A stretch of 64,000 bases of DNA from Torreya grandis (lineage: Eukaryota; Streptophyta; Pinopsida; Cupressales; Taxaceae), in contig JARHVA010004091.1 of assembly GCA_037957365.1 (NCBI GenBank), positions 1,092,001-1,156,000 on the forward strand. Reading direction: 5' to 3'. A program made the position numbers and the translations under genes. Positions within the stretch are counted from its first letter, which is position 1. Every line of letters starts with the position of its first letter. The notes under the pieces are model-generated. The model saw only the letters and a program-made list of their open reading frames with translations. It was not told where the DNA came from and ran no database searches. Below, piece after piece: positions 24,230 to 36,999 of the stretch.

Positions 24230-24272
24230 TACATGCATAGTTTATGTGGAACTCAGGCGAATGTAGTTCTAG
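24230..24272 (-). repeat. Dispersed hairpin motif, copy 6 (inner element)
   Basis: The minus strand reads CTAGAACTACATTCGCCTGAG, TTCCACATAAACTATGCATG. The stem is weakened. Confidence 0.6.
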
Positions 24273-24579
24273 AAATGGGAGGAAAAGACCAAGGTGGTCT
24301 AGAAATTAACTAAATAAAATAAGATGACCCATCCCAAAAAAAATGAATGGATTTATATTTTTCATGGAAAATCTAATCCATTTTTCATGATTTTATGTTT
24401 TTCTAGGATTTTCTAGATATTTTACAAATGTTTTCAAAATTTTATAGGCAGCTTAACTTAATTGAGAATGATGATATACAAAATAGTTCACCTTGTAAAA
24501 CAATGATAGCATGTCTTAGGTTACTTGTAAAATGGAGAGAGCATAAAAAAGGGTGAATGAGCTAACCTAAATGTAAATT

Positions 24580-24630
24580 GAGCATTTCCTACATAGTCCC
24601 AAAGTGAGACCTTAAGTTACTGTAGTTACA
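24580..24630 (-). repeat. Dispersed hairpin motif, copy 7 (inner element)
   Basis: The minus strand reads TGTAACTACAGTAACTTAAG, GTCTCACTTTGGGAC, TATGTAGGAAATGCTCAA. GTC...GAC pairing is kept with a longer loop. Confidence 0.65.
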
Positions 24631-25129
24631 CATTATAGTGGAGGAATTTGACTACATAGAAACAAGTTCATGAATTTAAGAAAATGAAATAGTATAACAT
24701 AGGACTATCAAGGTGATGTGGTAGTGCATGGTAGATGTGTTTTCCCTAATTTTCCCATAAGTGTTTATAATTAGGAAACAATGGCATAGGTCAATGATAC
24801 TAATTTTCCCAAAGGCAATTATCATCAGTAGCACTGAGAAGGAAATACAACATGATAATAATGAAGAATGAAATTGTCAAACCCCTATAATACTTGTCAA
24901 GATACTTCATTTTTATGACATACTAGATCAACTACTAAAACTTTATTTGAATCTCCTCATTGAAGGTAACCTAAGAACACATGGATTAGAACCAAGGTCA
25001 AAAATGGTGGGAAGGGTAAAAATAACTTAGATCAATAGTGAAGGTATGGTAAGAATGGTATATGGTATAATACAAGGAATATGATAGTACGATATGATGT
25101 AAACAATCCTCATAGACAATACTTTAGGT

Positions 25130-26150
25130 CTCTTAAGCAAAATAATGCTTGAGGTGTATTATGTTCATAGGCTCATCAAGTTCATCTCCATCTAATGTAG
25201 CGAACTTGTATGCTCTAGAACCATAATTAACAATAATGACATAAGGGCATATATAATTAAGTTTGAATTTTCCCTTTTTATTTTTATTAGTTGTGGTGTT
25301 ATTATATTTATATTTGAGGACAAGATCACCAAGATTGAACTCTCTATGCTTGACTTACTAATTATATTGACCATATAACCAATTTTGATATGCTTGGAGG
25401 CTATTTACAATGGCCATGTGATTCTCATCTAGTAACTATAGCTCTTATAGGTGAGCAACTCTATAATTTTCATCATTTAGGATGTTTTTTAATGAGATAC
25501 TTAGATAAGGTAACTCAACCTTAGTAGGAAGAATATCCACAGTGCCATAGAAATTGGAATATGGTGCATCTTCTATTGGAGTATGGTAATTATGCCCGAA
25601 TGGTGTGGAAGATATACAAGTGTTAATTGCAGCAAACATCATTAAAAATATTTTTAAAAATATTGACAATGTTCTTATTATATGCCTCTACTTGGCCATT
25701 ACCTTTGGGGTAATATGCCATGGAAAAATATTGAGTGATGTTGTACTCAACATAAAGTGATTTAACATCCTTATTTTAAAATGATCTACAATTATTAGAT
25801 ATAATGTCAAATGGGATACCATAGTGGCATATGAGATGGTTGAATTTTTATTTATAAAAAAAAATTCTAGTCAGATAAGTGAGGGGTATATCTTCAACCC
25901 ACTTGGTGAAATACATGGTGGTGGTGAGGATGTGTTTATGGCCATCAAATGAGGTAGGGTTAATCTTCCCAATGATATCTAGTCTCCATGTTGAAAATGA
26001 CCATGGTGTAATCATTAGTTTGAGTGTTTTAGTTAGAGCATGAATCAAATTGGCATGCCTTTGACATTCATCACACATTTTGACATAAGAAACTACATAT
26101 GCTTCCATAGTTGGCTAATAGTAACTGGTACATAGGACTTTTTTTTGCAA
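25130..26150 (-). pseudogene. Integrase, Tat-type, decayed
   Basis: On the minus strand the zinc-binding part keeps YVKMCDECQRHANLIH (plus about 26045-26090), including CxxC. The core follows with PWSFSTWRLDIIGKI (first catalytic Asp present), FDGHKHIL and YFTKWVE. Next is HYGIPFDIISNNC, where the second catalytic Asp of the usual ITDNG is Asn (codon at 25794-25796). YYPKGNGQVEAYNK keeps the third residue, Glu. Further on, TPFGHNYHTPIEDAPYSNFYG and ILPTKVELP match the GYRTxxxTSxGxTPFxLVYG...LPxExExP segment. The C-terminal part ends with GDLVLKYKY, GKFKLNYIWPYVI, GSRAYKFATLDGDEL and NIIHLKHYFA. Stops and frame changes are present throughout. It would act in the nucleus on element cDNA; this copy cannot. 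Confidence 0.9.
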
Positions 26151-26835
26151 GGATAGACATATTGGTATGTTCTCCACATACTCATTCATGAACTTCCCAT
26201 AATGATAATGTGGTTTCTACTAAATTTAAACAATGAATAAAAGTTCCATCAAATCTTTTGTGGTGAAGGGGTTGGCCAAGTAGGGTATATTGGGAGGCTT
26301 GGTGTATAAAGGCTTTTTGTTATTTACATGAAAGGTTTGGTATAATGATGTGGTTGTGAAGGTAATTATAAAAGTCTAAATACCAAATATAAATAGGACC
26401 AACAATATCATAGATCATTTCAATGGTTGAAGGTTCATGAGCAAGTGTTATAAGATATTCAATGAGGAACTGGTAGTCTATTACCTTATCTTAGATACAG
26501 ATAAAATAAACGATGGTATCCATGGCATATAATACCATATCATTGGCCTAAGGTGTGTGTTTAAACTAAATATGGGTAATTTATTGCTTAAAAATTACCA
26601 CCATGGACTTTTATGGTACTATTTTATCATCTTTAGTCTAGAAGTGGTCTGTAACTTGATTGATGATTAGTTGAGAATCACCATAAAACATAATATGTTT
26701 AATGTTCCATTTTATTTCTTGATAGAGCCATATAATTAGTGCTTCATATTCATCCATGTTATTAGTATAAGGAAATCTAATACAAAATTATTTGGAAATA
26801 TTATACCTATTATCACTTGGATTTACACCCTTTAA
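26106..26835 (-). pseudogene. Second RNase H (aRNH), duplicate 2, C-terminal part
   Basis: The minus strand encodes FPYTNNMDEYEALII and HIMFYGDSQLIINQVTDHF. These match the Tat second RNase H (F.CTNNxAEYEALIxGL and GDSxLVIxQVxG). It runs on into the integrase zinc domain through a conserved linker. It is about 80% identical in DNA to 32452-33190, showing a tandem duplication. The N-terminal part of this duplicate is at 32145-32450, beyond the 5.3-kb insertion. Confidence 0.85.
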
Positions 26836-29800
26836 GGAAATAGAAAATATCTCTTGATCCAAGTGGCACAATGAAAACACCTCTAGGCTTGTGGGTAGCA
26901 TAAAGATGAGGTGAATCTCTAGATAGGGCAAGCTCCTTTGATGTACCGCTTTGGATCACACTACACTTAAATTTAAGGGGTGAAAAGGGAGTGAGATAAC
27001 TAAAAGAAAACTAATGTAATGGATTTGATACACTAAATTATATGATGACTTCCTATTAACAACATGTTACACATGAAATCAAAGGAACAATTGAACATAC
27101 ACTTCTCCAATCTGCATCTTCTCACATCAATGTTACATTGTGAGGTTATGGATGAATTTCCAAAGATATGAGGACTAGACAAGATGCCTATGAGGGAAAT
27201 AATGAATATACTAACTCACTCAATCCTTTAAATTTTATGGAACACTTCACATGCCTTTCAATAAGAAGCTTTCCAACTATAAATATGATGCAAGAATGAG
27301 ACAATATGCTAAGGAATCCATAGTCTTCACTAAGCAAGATCCAACATTCAAGTAAAAAAACACTAAGAATATTCATGAAGAGGTAAAAACAATTAGTTTT
27401 ATTTATAAAATGGTATTCATTTTAGTATGGATTCACAATACTCAAGTGAAGCATAGAGTATAATAGCCAAAATGGCAAGCTCTTATAGAACTTGAGAGAG
27501 AGAGGAGAAGAGAGAAGTCCAAGGGTCATAAGGAAATTTATAAATATGAGAGATTAAATTATTTATGCATGATAAGAGGATGTGAGATGAAATATTCAAG
27601 GTTAAGAAGCCCAAGTGTCGATACATTGCATAAAATTCATGAAAAATGGCATGAAAGTCCTTGTCTTGGCCTGAAAAATTATCCTCATAATTTGGACATA
27701 TTCGAATGTCCCATAAATAATTAGGGATAGGTATTATGATTGGAAAAAAGGTAATGGTATCAATTATGCCTTTATATCCATTGGTTTCATGCTTAGTCTT
27801 CTAGAATCATCTGAAAATGAGATATCATCATCTACAATCTAGAAAACTCTTCCTTTATGTACCCTGCAAACTTGGCTTCCAAAAAAAGATTAGTTTCTCA
27901 TAAAAATAAATATCATGGATTTTATGACACCTTAAAATACCTTCCATATCCTTATAATTATCAACAACACCCTTAAATCACCTCGCTTGAATATCTTCAC
28001 CCTTCTCACTAGCTTTTCCACGAGGATAGTTTTGATTGGTTGAGATGAAGCACCTAAATTGGATATTGAGGAATTTTTATTATAATTAAATGACCATATG
28101 GAGTTATAAAAAGTCTAAATATTCCTTCCAAACCTGATTTCATCTTTATACTCCTCTTTTAGCTTTCATAATTCATAAAATTGTCAAGAAAAGTAGGTTT
28201 TTTACTCTATCTGTACAAGTTCATACAACCAAAAATCATGGGGGGTATATTGAGTGAGTCCTCTAAAACATAAAATATATTTCATAGTAAAAATATTCCA
28301 TTATAATGAATTTGTAGCTTCATTTCTCTAGACTAGTCCTTGTAAGGGGTTTCAAGGGTTTTAAGCCTATTTCCACTCTTAAGGTTCATTCATAAAGGTT
28401 TGACATTGGAATTTAAATATAATTCCATAAATTGATTCAAAGAGACCTATTATAATTCCTATAAACTTATTATTTTCCCATGTAATGCATCAAAAAATAT
28501 ATGAGCATATAGACTTGCCCTATTAAGCTCCTTTTTCCAATTTTCTCAGACCCAATGTTGTCTAAGTTCCAAAAAAATGGCGTATTTGTGTTTCTATGAA
28601 TTAAAATAGATTTAAAATATCTATATACACCATAAAAACATGTCTCCATGGTTTTAAATTCTCATTTCAAGGTGAAAGTGAAATTAGTCCCCTAATTGGA
28701 CACTAGGCCTAATGTTGGTCTTATAGCCTATCTATAATTTTTTTATGTTTTATACCTTCTTGTTGGACTTATTTACCTTTAAATTGTTTTAAAACCTATT
28801 TAATTCTCTCATTATGATGTCCAAATGGATTAGATTTATCTACCAAGTTTTCTAGTGAAAGTGATCTTTTGTTTGGTCTCTAGGCCTTGAAGATGCCTAT
28901 CACACATGATTGTAACCCTTGTAGTTTGGGTTATTTTATTGAGAGAAATTAATATATGAGGTAATATTCATGTTTTTAAATATGTAATTAAACTTATCAC
29001 ACCCTTTTTAAAACGTCCAATGGCTCTTGGATTCATATTTCTACCCTATTCCTCAAACCCTACCAACTTTACTCATAAGGGAGTGCCCTCTATCTGAGAC
29101 AAAATAGAGGGCACTACCCTATCTCTCAAAATAAAAATGGATATTATATTGGTTTTTTCAATTTATTTATACCACTTATACAAAAATTTATACCTATATT
29201 AGGTCATTTTTTCCTATAACCTTCCTAAAACCAAAAATAGGTTGTGTATTTGAGCACTGTGTGCAGAATGTTTCAAGAGTGGACTGTGTTTTACTTAATT
29301 TAAGGTTAATTATAATATAATTAATTGAATTATTTTCATGTTATGTTTTATACCCCTTATTAATCTATTCCAATAAACTTTCATTATAACCTTTTCTTAG
29401 TCTTCCTCCATCACTTGGAGCCCAAACCTACTCACTATTTGTTTGCTAGGTTGTAGGTATTCATAGGACTTAAAATAAGTCTATGTAATATTATTTTTCA
29501 TTTTTATGAGGTTATGGAATTAATAATTTCATAATTTATTTTCTCATATATATTTTTTCACCATTTCACTCTTCATACACACTTGGAATTCACCAAACTG
29601 AGCCATCTCTACCTTGACTGTGAAAACCCTACCTTACTGTGCTTTTTTCCTTTAGGGTGATGTATGAAGGTTTCATGAGTTTTTTATCTTGAAAAAATTA
29701 TCTAAAAAATTATCCTAAGTCCCTATTAAGTTTATATTATGTTTTTTACACTTTTTAAACTCTTCAAGTGATGTCCTTTTGTCTGAATGGTCAAGATTGC

Positions 29801-32144
29801 TTACACAAAATCTTGACTGTGTTTCCTTTTTTAACAGTGACCTGTACATGGTTGTTTTATTATAAGCCTTAAATATAATGAAAACAAACTTGTACTAAAG
29901 ATATCAACCCCATATTATACCTATAATAACTTCTCATACTTGGAAAGGAGTTTATTTCCAAAGTTATCAAGCATGTTTGTATGAATTACATACCTATAGG
30001 TATATATTAGACTTGATTGAGATCAAACATAGTGTCTAAAGTCTTTCCGTTAAGCATCTTGTTTATCTAGCATATATTAAATACTTTTATTCACCTTTTA
30101 TTCCTTAAAACACCACACATGCATCAATTTTATGTTACTACCTATCTTCCCAACTGTAGGTGTCTATTTAGGTTATTGTATAGACTAATAAGTGTGTTTG
30201 GAGGCTAAGCACAATATATCACTTCTTTCTAATGATCCTTATCCTATGCATGATCTCACCAACCATATTATACCATTAAAATGTGAATATGTGACTTAAC
30301 ACTTCCAACTTGGATGAGAAAGGCTTTTCTTGGGCTCAAACTTGTAAACTTTACTGTTTATTCTCATTGTTTTTGTAGGCAACTTTAGGCTATCAAAATT
30401 ATATCCTCCACTAACCTCCTACCTTCCATATTTTACATAGTTCATTTCATATGTGATATATATAAGTTTAACTTGTTTATATTCCTTCACAATCATTTAA
30501 ACCATGTAATATGTCATTCACAAAAGCCCCCATGACCTATATTTTTCATTTTTAGGGAAATTGTCCTTGTATTTAGTCATCACATCTTGGAATGTGATTA
30601 TCAACATTGTTTAACCATATAGTCTTCAAAATGATATATAAAATTTTATTTATATTATTATATCCTAAGAATGAGTTTCAAACTTGATTCAGTGCTTCAT
30701 GATGATCTTTTAGCTCTCTTTTACCACCTACAAATAGTTGAATATTTTAGAGTATAGGTAGTGATGTAGGATTATAGGCAGTGATCAAGATATGTGTTAT
30801 TGTGTTCAATTTAGGCATTATAAAATATTTAATATGAATTTAATATACTCATTAATATTTGGATAAAATATTCAATATCCTCTTCCATTATGATGTTATC
30901 AAAGAGAGACCCCTATGGGTGGAAATAGACCATATGTAAATAATGAACCTAAAATGATTTATGCACCAAAGGGATTGGATTCATGGTCAAGTGATATTTC
31001 ACAAAACTATCAACATTAAACATCATGATTCTTTAAAATAACCTCCATGGACATGCTAAATAGGTTCCACATGTGCTCCAATGTGGATGCAAGTGAAATT
31101 GAGAAAATAAATGGTTGTGATCTTAGCATGACTGAAAACTTGATCCAAACATGGTGTTATGAGACTAGACATGAGTGGATGATTATCAATATGGCATTAA
31201 TATATTTGAAAAATAACATCATATTCCTATGAAGATTCCTTTGAGAACCAAACACTTTGTAAATAAAGATCTTGATTGAAACCACATATGATGACACCTT
31301 CATGCAAAGTGATTTATTTGGACTATCAAATCAGCTTGAAACATGACAACAACCATAAAGAGAATTATAAAAGGAGGAAAACATCATATAGAATCAACCT
31401 AAACAACTAGTTCATACATAATACATCAAACCAAGGCAAAACCTATAAGGTGCATGAAATAGCTAGAAAAAACATATAGTCAACTTGATGAGGATGGTTC
31501 ATGAAGCACAAGAAACTATTCTTCAAAATACTTATATGGAAATGAAGGTATATGAGTGTAATACAACCTCCTTAAGGAAATTGAGCTAAAACCCCCTGAG
31601 TTATCTATACAAATAATAAATTTGAATGTCACTTTTGCTTTCCAAGAGGATTGAAAATGGAGTATAAAATTTTTGGGCCAAAAATTGCACTTTTAGAGCA
31701 AAAAAAATGTTTAAATAAGCTTGGTTAAGTTGAAGAGACATACCATGATCCTTTACCATGTGGCACACTTCCCAAGGAGCTATACAAGTGATAAACTTCT
31801 TCTTTTCCTCAATAAAACTACCCTTTTTCTAAGGAACCTACCACTTTTCAGTTGGTTTTAGTTACTTAAGACCTATAAGGATACATGGGACATGAAATAA
31901 CATTTTTAAAACTTCACACCTCTTAATAAATCTATAAAAGTCATTAAATACAGCTTTTTTGAGCTCAAAATGACCCAAAATGACTAGAAGGACTAAAATA
32001 ACTAAGGACCAAGGATAGTATAACATTAAATGACATCAGTTAGCCTATAAAACACCTTATGACATATGTATTAATCCCATAAAACACCTAAAGGTCATGT
32101 TTTTACATAGGGGTCCCCTAATTTGACCTAAAAGTCAATTTTGG
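26836..32144. mobile_element. Unidentified 5.3-kb insertion inside aRNH duplicate 2
   Basis: The flanks are the two halves of one RNase H domain: GVNPSDNRYNISK on the left matches VTP-x-GDHIPKS in the other duplicate, and YFDGSFTCHGSRARLLFVTP lies on the right. The inserted DNA therefore has edges near 26836 and 32144, within about 10 bases. No LTR pair, terminal inverted repeat, poly-A tail, RT or transposase motif could be seen. Its base composition resembles 8511-10879. A plus-strand frame at 31047-31232 contains NVDASEIEKING, faintly like the start of a copia gag, but this is too weak to use. It may be several old insertions rather than one. Confidence 0.6.
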
Positions 32145-32450
32145 TCAACAATACCCTTATGGTGTAACAAATAATAGTCTAGCCCTTGATCCATGACATG
32201 TGAATGACCCATCAAAATAAAAATTCTAGAGATGATCCTCAGGAGGTTTTTCTATGATGGTCATGATGGATTTATCTGATAATGCAGAAGTGAGTGGTTT
32301 GGTATATGAAATTGGAGATTCAATAAAGTGGTATGTAAGTACCTGTCCCTTTATGGCATTCTAATTGACATACTCAATCTCAAAATCATTGAATAACATG
32401 ATCCATTAATCCATGGGGCCCTATAAAGTTGTCTTTGATAGGAAGTTACA
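32145..32450 (-). pseudogene. RNase H end and aRNH N-terminus, duplicate 2
   Basis: Minus strand: a GHxDKW...LLSEFxIDYVxQKxIKG-like end of the first RNase H, badly worn (plus 32335-32450, similar to 33185-33300 in DNA). A linker follows, then YFDGSFTCHGSRARLLFVTP, the expected start of the second RNase H with its first catalytic Asp (YFDGS). The coding sense continues at 26835 after the insertion. Confidence 0.75.
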
Positions 32451-32451
32451 T

Positions 32452-33600
32452 TTACTTCCATAATTGGCCAATAATAATTGGTACACAGGAGTTTTTTGGC
32501 AAGGATAGACCCAATGTTGTGTGCTACACAAACTCCCTGATGGACTTCTTACAACACTAATGTGGCTTATGCCAAATTTAAACAATGAAGAAAAGTTACA
32601 TAAAATATTTTATGCTAAATGGTTGGGTCAATTAGGGTATATCAATAGGTTTGGTGTATAAAGTATTTTTTTTTGTTTATATGAAAGGTCTCATGTAATG
32701 AAGTGATCATGAAGGTAATTATATAGGTCTTAATACCAAATAGAACTAGGACTAAAAATATCATAGATCATTACAATGGTTGAAGGCTCATGAGTAGGCA
32801 CTAGAAGATGTTCAAAAATTTAAAAAAAATAGTATTTTGCCTTATATGTGATATGGATCAAAGAGTCTATAGTAGCCATGACATCAATTATCCTTTTATT
32901 GGCCCGAGATATGTGTTCAAATTGAATATAGGAAATTTACTACTTGAGAAAGTCCACCATGGCCTATATGCTACGTGTTGATCATATTTAGTCTAGAAGT
33001 GGTCTATAACCTAATTGATGATTAGATAAGAATCACTATAAAACATAATATGTTGAATGTTCCATTGTATTGCTTAAAAAATACCTTTAATGAGTGTTTC
33101 ACATTCAACCATGTTATTAGTATGAGGAAAGCTAATAAAGAATGATTTGGGAATATGATCCCCCTATGGTGTAACAAGTTGGTCGACAAGTACCTTTCCC
33201 TTTATGGTCTTCTGATTGACATAGTCAATCTTGAACTCACTCAATAACATGATCCATTTATCCATGTGTCCTTATAAATCTATCTTTGTTCGTAGATACT
33301 TAAGTGGATCTACTTTGGAAATTACTATTGTATTTTTGTTAACCATATAATGACTAATCTTGTGTGCTACAAAGACCATAGCTAAACAAGATTTTTCTAT
33401 TGGCATATAGTTATGTTCATATATGACTAGTGTACATATTAAATAGTATATTTCATGTTCTTTCCCATTTTCATCATGCTTAGCTAAAAGTGCCTCCAAG
33501 TATTTATTAGTGATAGATAGGTATAGTATAAATGACCTCCCTGATAGTATTGGTAACAAAATAGGTAGATTGGAAAGATATTCTTTGAATTTATCAAAGG
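32452..33600 (-). pseudogene. RNase H and second RNase H (aRNH), duplicate 1
   Basis: The first RNase H has RSFILYLSITNKYLEALLAKHD, then EHEIYYLICTLVIYEHNYMPIEKSCLAMVFVAHKI and ISKVDPLKYL, matching Tat elements (LYLxxxExxLGxxLxQxDExGxExAIYYLSKxxxxxExxYxxxExxCLAL...ISxxDPLKYL). Next come DKWIMLLSEFKIDYV and QKTIKGKVLVDQL. The second RNase H has FPHTNNMVECETLI and IMFYSDSYLIINQV. Its N-terminal YFDGS part is missing, a deletion of about 180 bp relative to duplicate 2. Two RNase H domains in a row are diagnostic for the Tat clade. Confidence 0.9.
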
Positions 33601-34560
33601 CTTTCTAATATTCTTCATCCTAAATATATCTAACACCTTTCTTCAAAAAGTGAGTGAAAGGATGAAATTTATCATCTAATTATGAAATGAAACATCTAAT
33701 AGACTAGATTTTAACCTATAAACTATGAAGTTGCTTCAAAGTGGAAGCTGGCAGAATCATGGTAATGGCTTCTACCTTGGTAGGATCAACTACAATGCCT
33801 TAATGAGTAACAATAAATCCTAATAATTTACTTAAAGTGACACGAAATATGTACATCTTATGATTGAGTCAAACCTTTTACTCATGAAGCCTTTTTATTA
33901 TCATTTGTAGTGTGGTTGGATGATCTACATAGGCATTTAATTTACCCAAATGTCATCAACATAGTCTTTGATAATATCATTCATCATGTCATGAAATATA
34001 ATGTTCATATCTCTCTAAAATATGGCCCCAACATTCTTGAGGATGAATGGCATAAATTGATAGTAAAACATTCCAAAATGAGTTGTGAACATTGTTTTGT
34101 GTTGGTATTCTAGAGTGATCCTAATCTGGTTATATCCTAAAAAGCCATCCATAAGGGAAATCATTTCATACCCAACTATGGATTCAAATATCATGTTGAT
34201 ATTTAGTAGAGGAAAGTCATCCTTGGGGTAGGCCTTTTTCATGTCTCTAAAATTAGTGTAGATTATGATCCCTTCTAGATTTTTACTAACATGCATAATG
34301 TTTGAGATCCAATATGAATAGTCTATTAGTCTAATTCATCTTTCTTCCAAGAGTTTTTCCAACTCTTTATTAACCAACACAAAAAAAAAATGAGGATGTA
34401 TTTTACACTTTTTTTATTTAATGGGTTTGGAATAAATATGTAAAATGAGGTGGTGTAAAACCAAGGTTGGGTCCAAACCTAGTATGTCTGAATAGGACCA
34501 TGCAAAAATGTCAATAAACTCCCTTAAAATGGTATAAAAAATTCACATTCCTCCTAAGTG
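33601..34560 (-). pseudogene. Reverse transcriptase, Tat-type, decayed
   Basis: The leader reads LREFIDIFAWSYSDIPGLDPTLVLHHL (with breaks), matching LxEFxDVFAWSYxDMPGLDxxIVxHxLxL. The polymerase follows with NFRDMKKAYPKDDFPLLNI, the motif SLMDGFLGYNQIRI (catalytic Asp present), FTTHFGMFYYQFMPF and LKNVGA. The YVDD box is intact at plus 33952-33963, preceded by HDMMNDIIKD. A usual VDYR is TNFR here. The part after YVDD (33600-33940) has many stops. RT would copy element RNA in the cytoplasm within particles; this copy is dead. Confidence 0.92.
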
Positions 34561-36010
34561 ATGGATGTGCCTAATTTGATCCACTTCAAGTCATTTGAAG
34601 TCATAATATTGACTTCTATAGTATTAGGAGAGTTGAGCCATCCTCCATAATTTTTGGAAAGGAAGTGAATTGGCCTACAATGGAAAAATCCTTTGTTCAA
34701 CCTAAGTCTTCAAGCTCTCCCAACTAGGATGAATCTGAATCTTCTAATGGTAACAATAGCCATGTTACAAATGTTGTAAGACATTCTCAGACAATTTGAT
34801 CAAAGGCATGTTTTTCCTTTATACTAAACTCAAACCCAAAATCAAATTCACCATTGCTAGTCTCCTCAACTTCATTCAAGGAAAGGTGAACATTCTCATC
34901 CATTGACACCTAAAATAGGTTTTTTCCAAAAGACTAGCCTTTTTATTTACTTTTACCCTAGTCTAAAAGTGCCTCAAAGAGGTTTTCACTTTGGGGCCTC
35001 AATGTTTTATTATTATTTTTTGGCTAAGGGTGTGTATCCACTGTTTAAAATAGGTTACATGATCTAAATTGATAGAGAACCCTTCTTTGTGGTCTCCCAA
35101 TAGAACATTTTCTCTTAGGCCTAGAAAATCACAAAATGCCTCATCACTCTCAAACTCATTTATAGGTGCTATGGATGATTTTTTGTCATAGTGTATAAGT
35201 TGAGTATGATAAAAGGGAAGCATGGAATGTTAGATTACTGGCACAATGGTGAAAATGGTATATAGGTCAAATGGGGTGCTATTGGTAAGGTCTTCATATA
35301 TGCTATGATCAAACTCTCCTTTGCTACTAGCATCAGCGTTACTATATGTTGGCATTGAAACATCAATAAGATACATGGGATCACCCCTAGGTAGTTTAAA
35401 TCTGAGACCATAGGTTCTTTTGTATTTGGTCATAGAAATTGGCTAAAGATTACCCTATTGGTTTCCCCCTAAGCTTCCTCCCTTATATGCTTGGTTATTC
35501 ATGATCCTATTAGGGATGGGATATTTTTCACTTTAATAAAAATTAGCTAATTTATCATTGTACAACCAAGAATCATCATTGGAAAGTGGGTCTTCTTTTC
35601 AATTAGTGGCTGGTGTGAAAATAGTAAGCATTGGGCAATGAATATTTCCTTTTCCCTTCCATCACCATTTCATGCAAGCTAGTTTAGCTTTGGGCCTTCC
35701 ATAGGTCTTGGGATTCTATAGAATCTTGGCAATATAAAATGTGTAATGGGTAAAATACTCTCCTAAACCATTGTCTAAAATGGTAAAATGATTATACATT
35801 TTAATAGGAAGCGTATATGAATATGATGCAAGTCTATCAGGGTCTATGCAGTTGACCTCTAACAGTGTAACAAATATGCCTTTTTCTTTGTCCTTCTTGG
35901 GTAGTGGGTTTAAGCCATATTAGTAGTTTTAACTTTCATATTCAAAATCCAAATGTTTTCAATGTTCATATGGATATAAATCTTAATAGATAGTGACCTC
36001 CATCCCTAAG
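34561..36010 (-). pseudogene. Protease-RT linker, decayed
   Basis: Two stretches are open on the minus strand: 35230-35433 (starting MTKYKRTYGLRFKLPRG, with an acidic middle) and 34999-35223 (with NEFESDEAFCDFLGLRENV). Tat elements have a long, poorly conserved region here between protease and RT; some Ogre elements carry an intron in it, but I see no convincing splice pair. GTGCCTCAAAGAGGTTTTCAC near 34965 recurs in the outer element at 16219. Confidence 0.6.
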
Positions 36011-36345
36011 TGAGGAAACTTGATAAACTGGTTCAATGTTGAAGGGATTGCATAAATTTCATATATCCATGGTCTACCCAAAATAAAATTGTATGATATA
36101 TCTAGGTCCAACACATAGTAAAGTGTATCATGGGTCAAAGGCCTAATTACCATTGGCAAACTTATGGTTATTTATGATTCCCACTCTTCATTATCATAAG
36201 AATTTATAGTAATCTTTGGATAAAGGTTAATTACTATATATACCAGATGTTTGATGAGCTTTAGAGACATAATATTCAAGCCTGATCCATTCTCTATAAT
36301 GACATGTTTGACTTTGTGTCATATGATAAAAACTTCAATGTATAA
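36011..36345 (-). pseudogene. Aspartic protease, Tat-type, decayed
   Basis: The minus strand gives HVIIENGSGLNIMSLKLIKHL, which lines up with the active-site segment VLVDNGSALNIxPLxxLxxL of Tat proteases. The catalytic Asp is Glu here (codon at 36292-36294). It continues with ISLPMVIRPLTHDTLYYVLD, DISYNFILGRPWIYE and AIPSTLN, the usual C-terminal FQVxDxxxSYNxLLGRPWIHxxxAVPSTLH. One stop sits between the two halves. It would cleave the gag-pol polyprotein. Confidence 0.88.
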
Positions 36346-36999
36346 CAAGATATTATGGAGAGGGCCAAGGGATGACATATCACTTTGTTCAAAGGTTAAT
36401 TATTTTCTTTGGGCTAGGGGTCCAACCAAATCTTGAAATTTGTCTGGGTTCATGTTGTTTATAAATTGTTATTGTCCAAGGAGTTATATAAGGATATTAT
36501 TATGGATAGTAGATGTAAGAAAAAAATATAAAATGGAGATTTATGTTGATGTCTTTTTGAGTTGTTTCAATATATCATATGTCATTTCCTTAATAGTTGT
36601 ATATGGCTTGTTCTAGCTAACATATGGGTTGAATAGGTTCACTGGTAAGAGGTTGTGGGTATGGTATGGTAATATTAGACTGCCAAGTTCTGATTATTCA
36701 ATTTGGAGTGGAAATGAGACCATTGTAATGAGAAGATAATGGAGATGGTCTAAAGAGGATATTTCTAAATTATTAGTGAACTTAGTTATGGCCACAAGGT
36801 AATGAAGAGTTATCAACATAAGGTCCTAAAATGGTAATCTTTGGTTACTATTGTACTTAGATGTGGTCACAAGTCAATGAAAGATTACTAGATTAGGTGG
36901 GTAGATTTACATTTTTATGAAATGGTCCTAGTATATTGGAGTTTAATCTAAGATTGGTGGTAATGTCAGAAACATTCCAACTCACAATATGAACTAAAA
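36346..36999 (-). other. Inner element, gag-protease spacer
   Basis: No motif seen on either strand. Position between gag tail and protease suggests decayed polyprotein. Confidence 0.5.

Larger units (their letters stand above)
22356..25129 (-). other. Inner element, 3' untranslated region
   Basis: Non-coding stretch between integrase and the 3' LTR. It holds a ~60-bp tandem array (22570-22920) and three hairpin motif copies. It is homologous in segments to 13658-15100 of the outer element and, inverted, to 44750-45047. Long variable 3' regions with tandem repeats are typical of Tat/Ogre elements. Confidence 0.7.

Noticed and set aside
31047..31232. Possible copia gag start (NVDASEIEKING) on the plus strand
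   Set aside because: Only about ten residues are suggestive, with no second motif nearby.
34561..36010. Ogre-type intron between protease and RT
   Set aside because: Region is long enough, but no convincing donor and acceptor pair could be chosen by eye in such decayed sequence.
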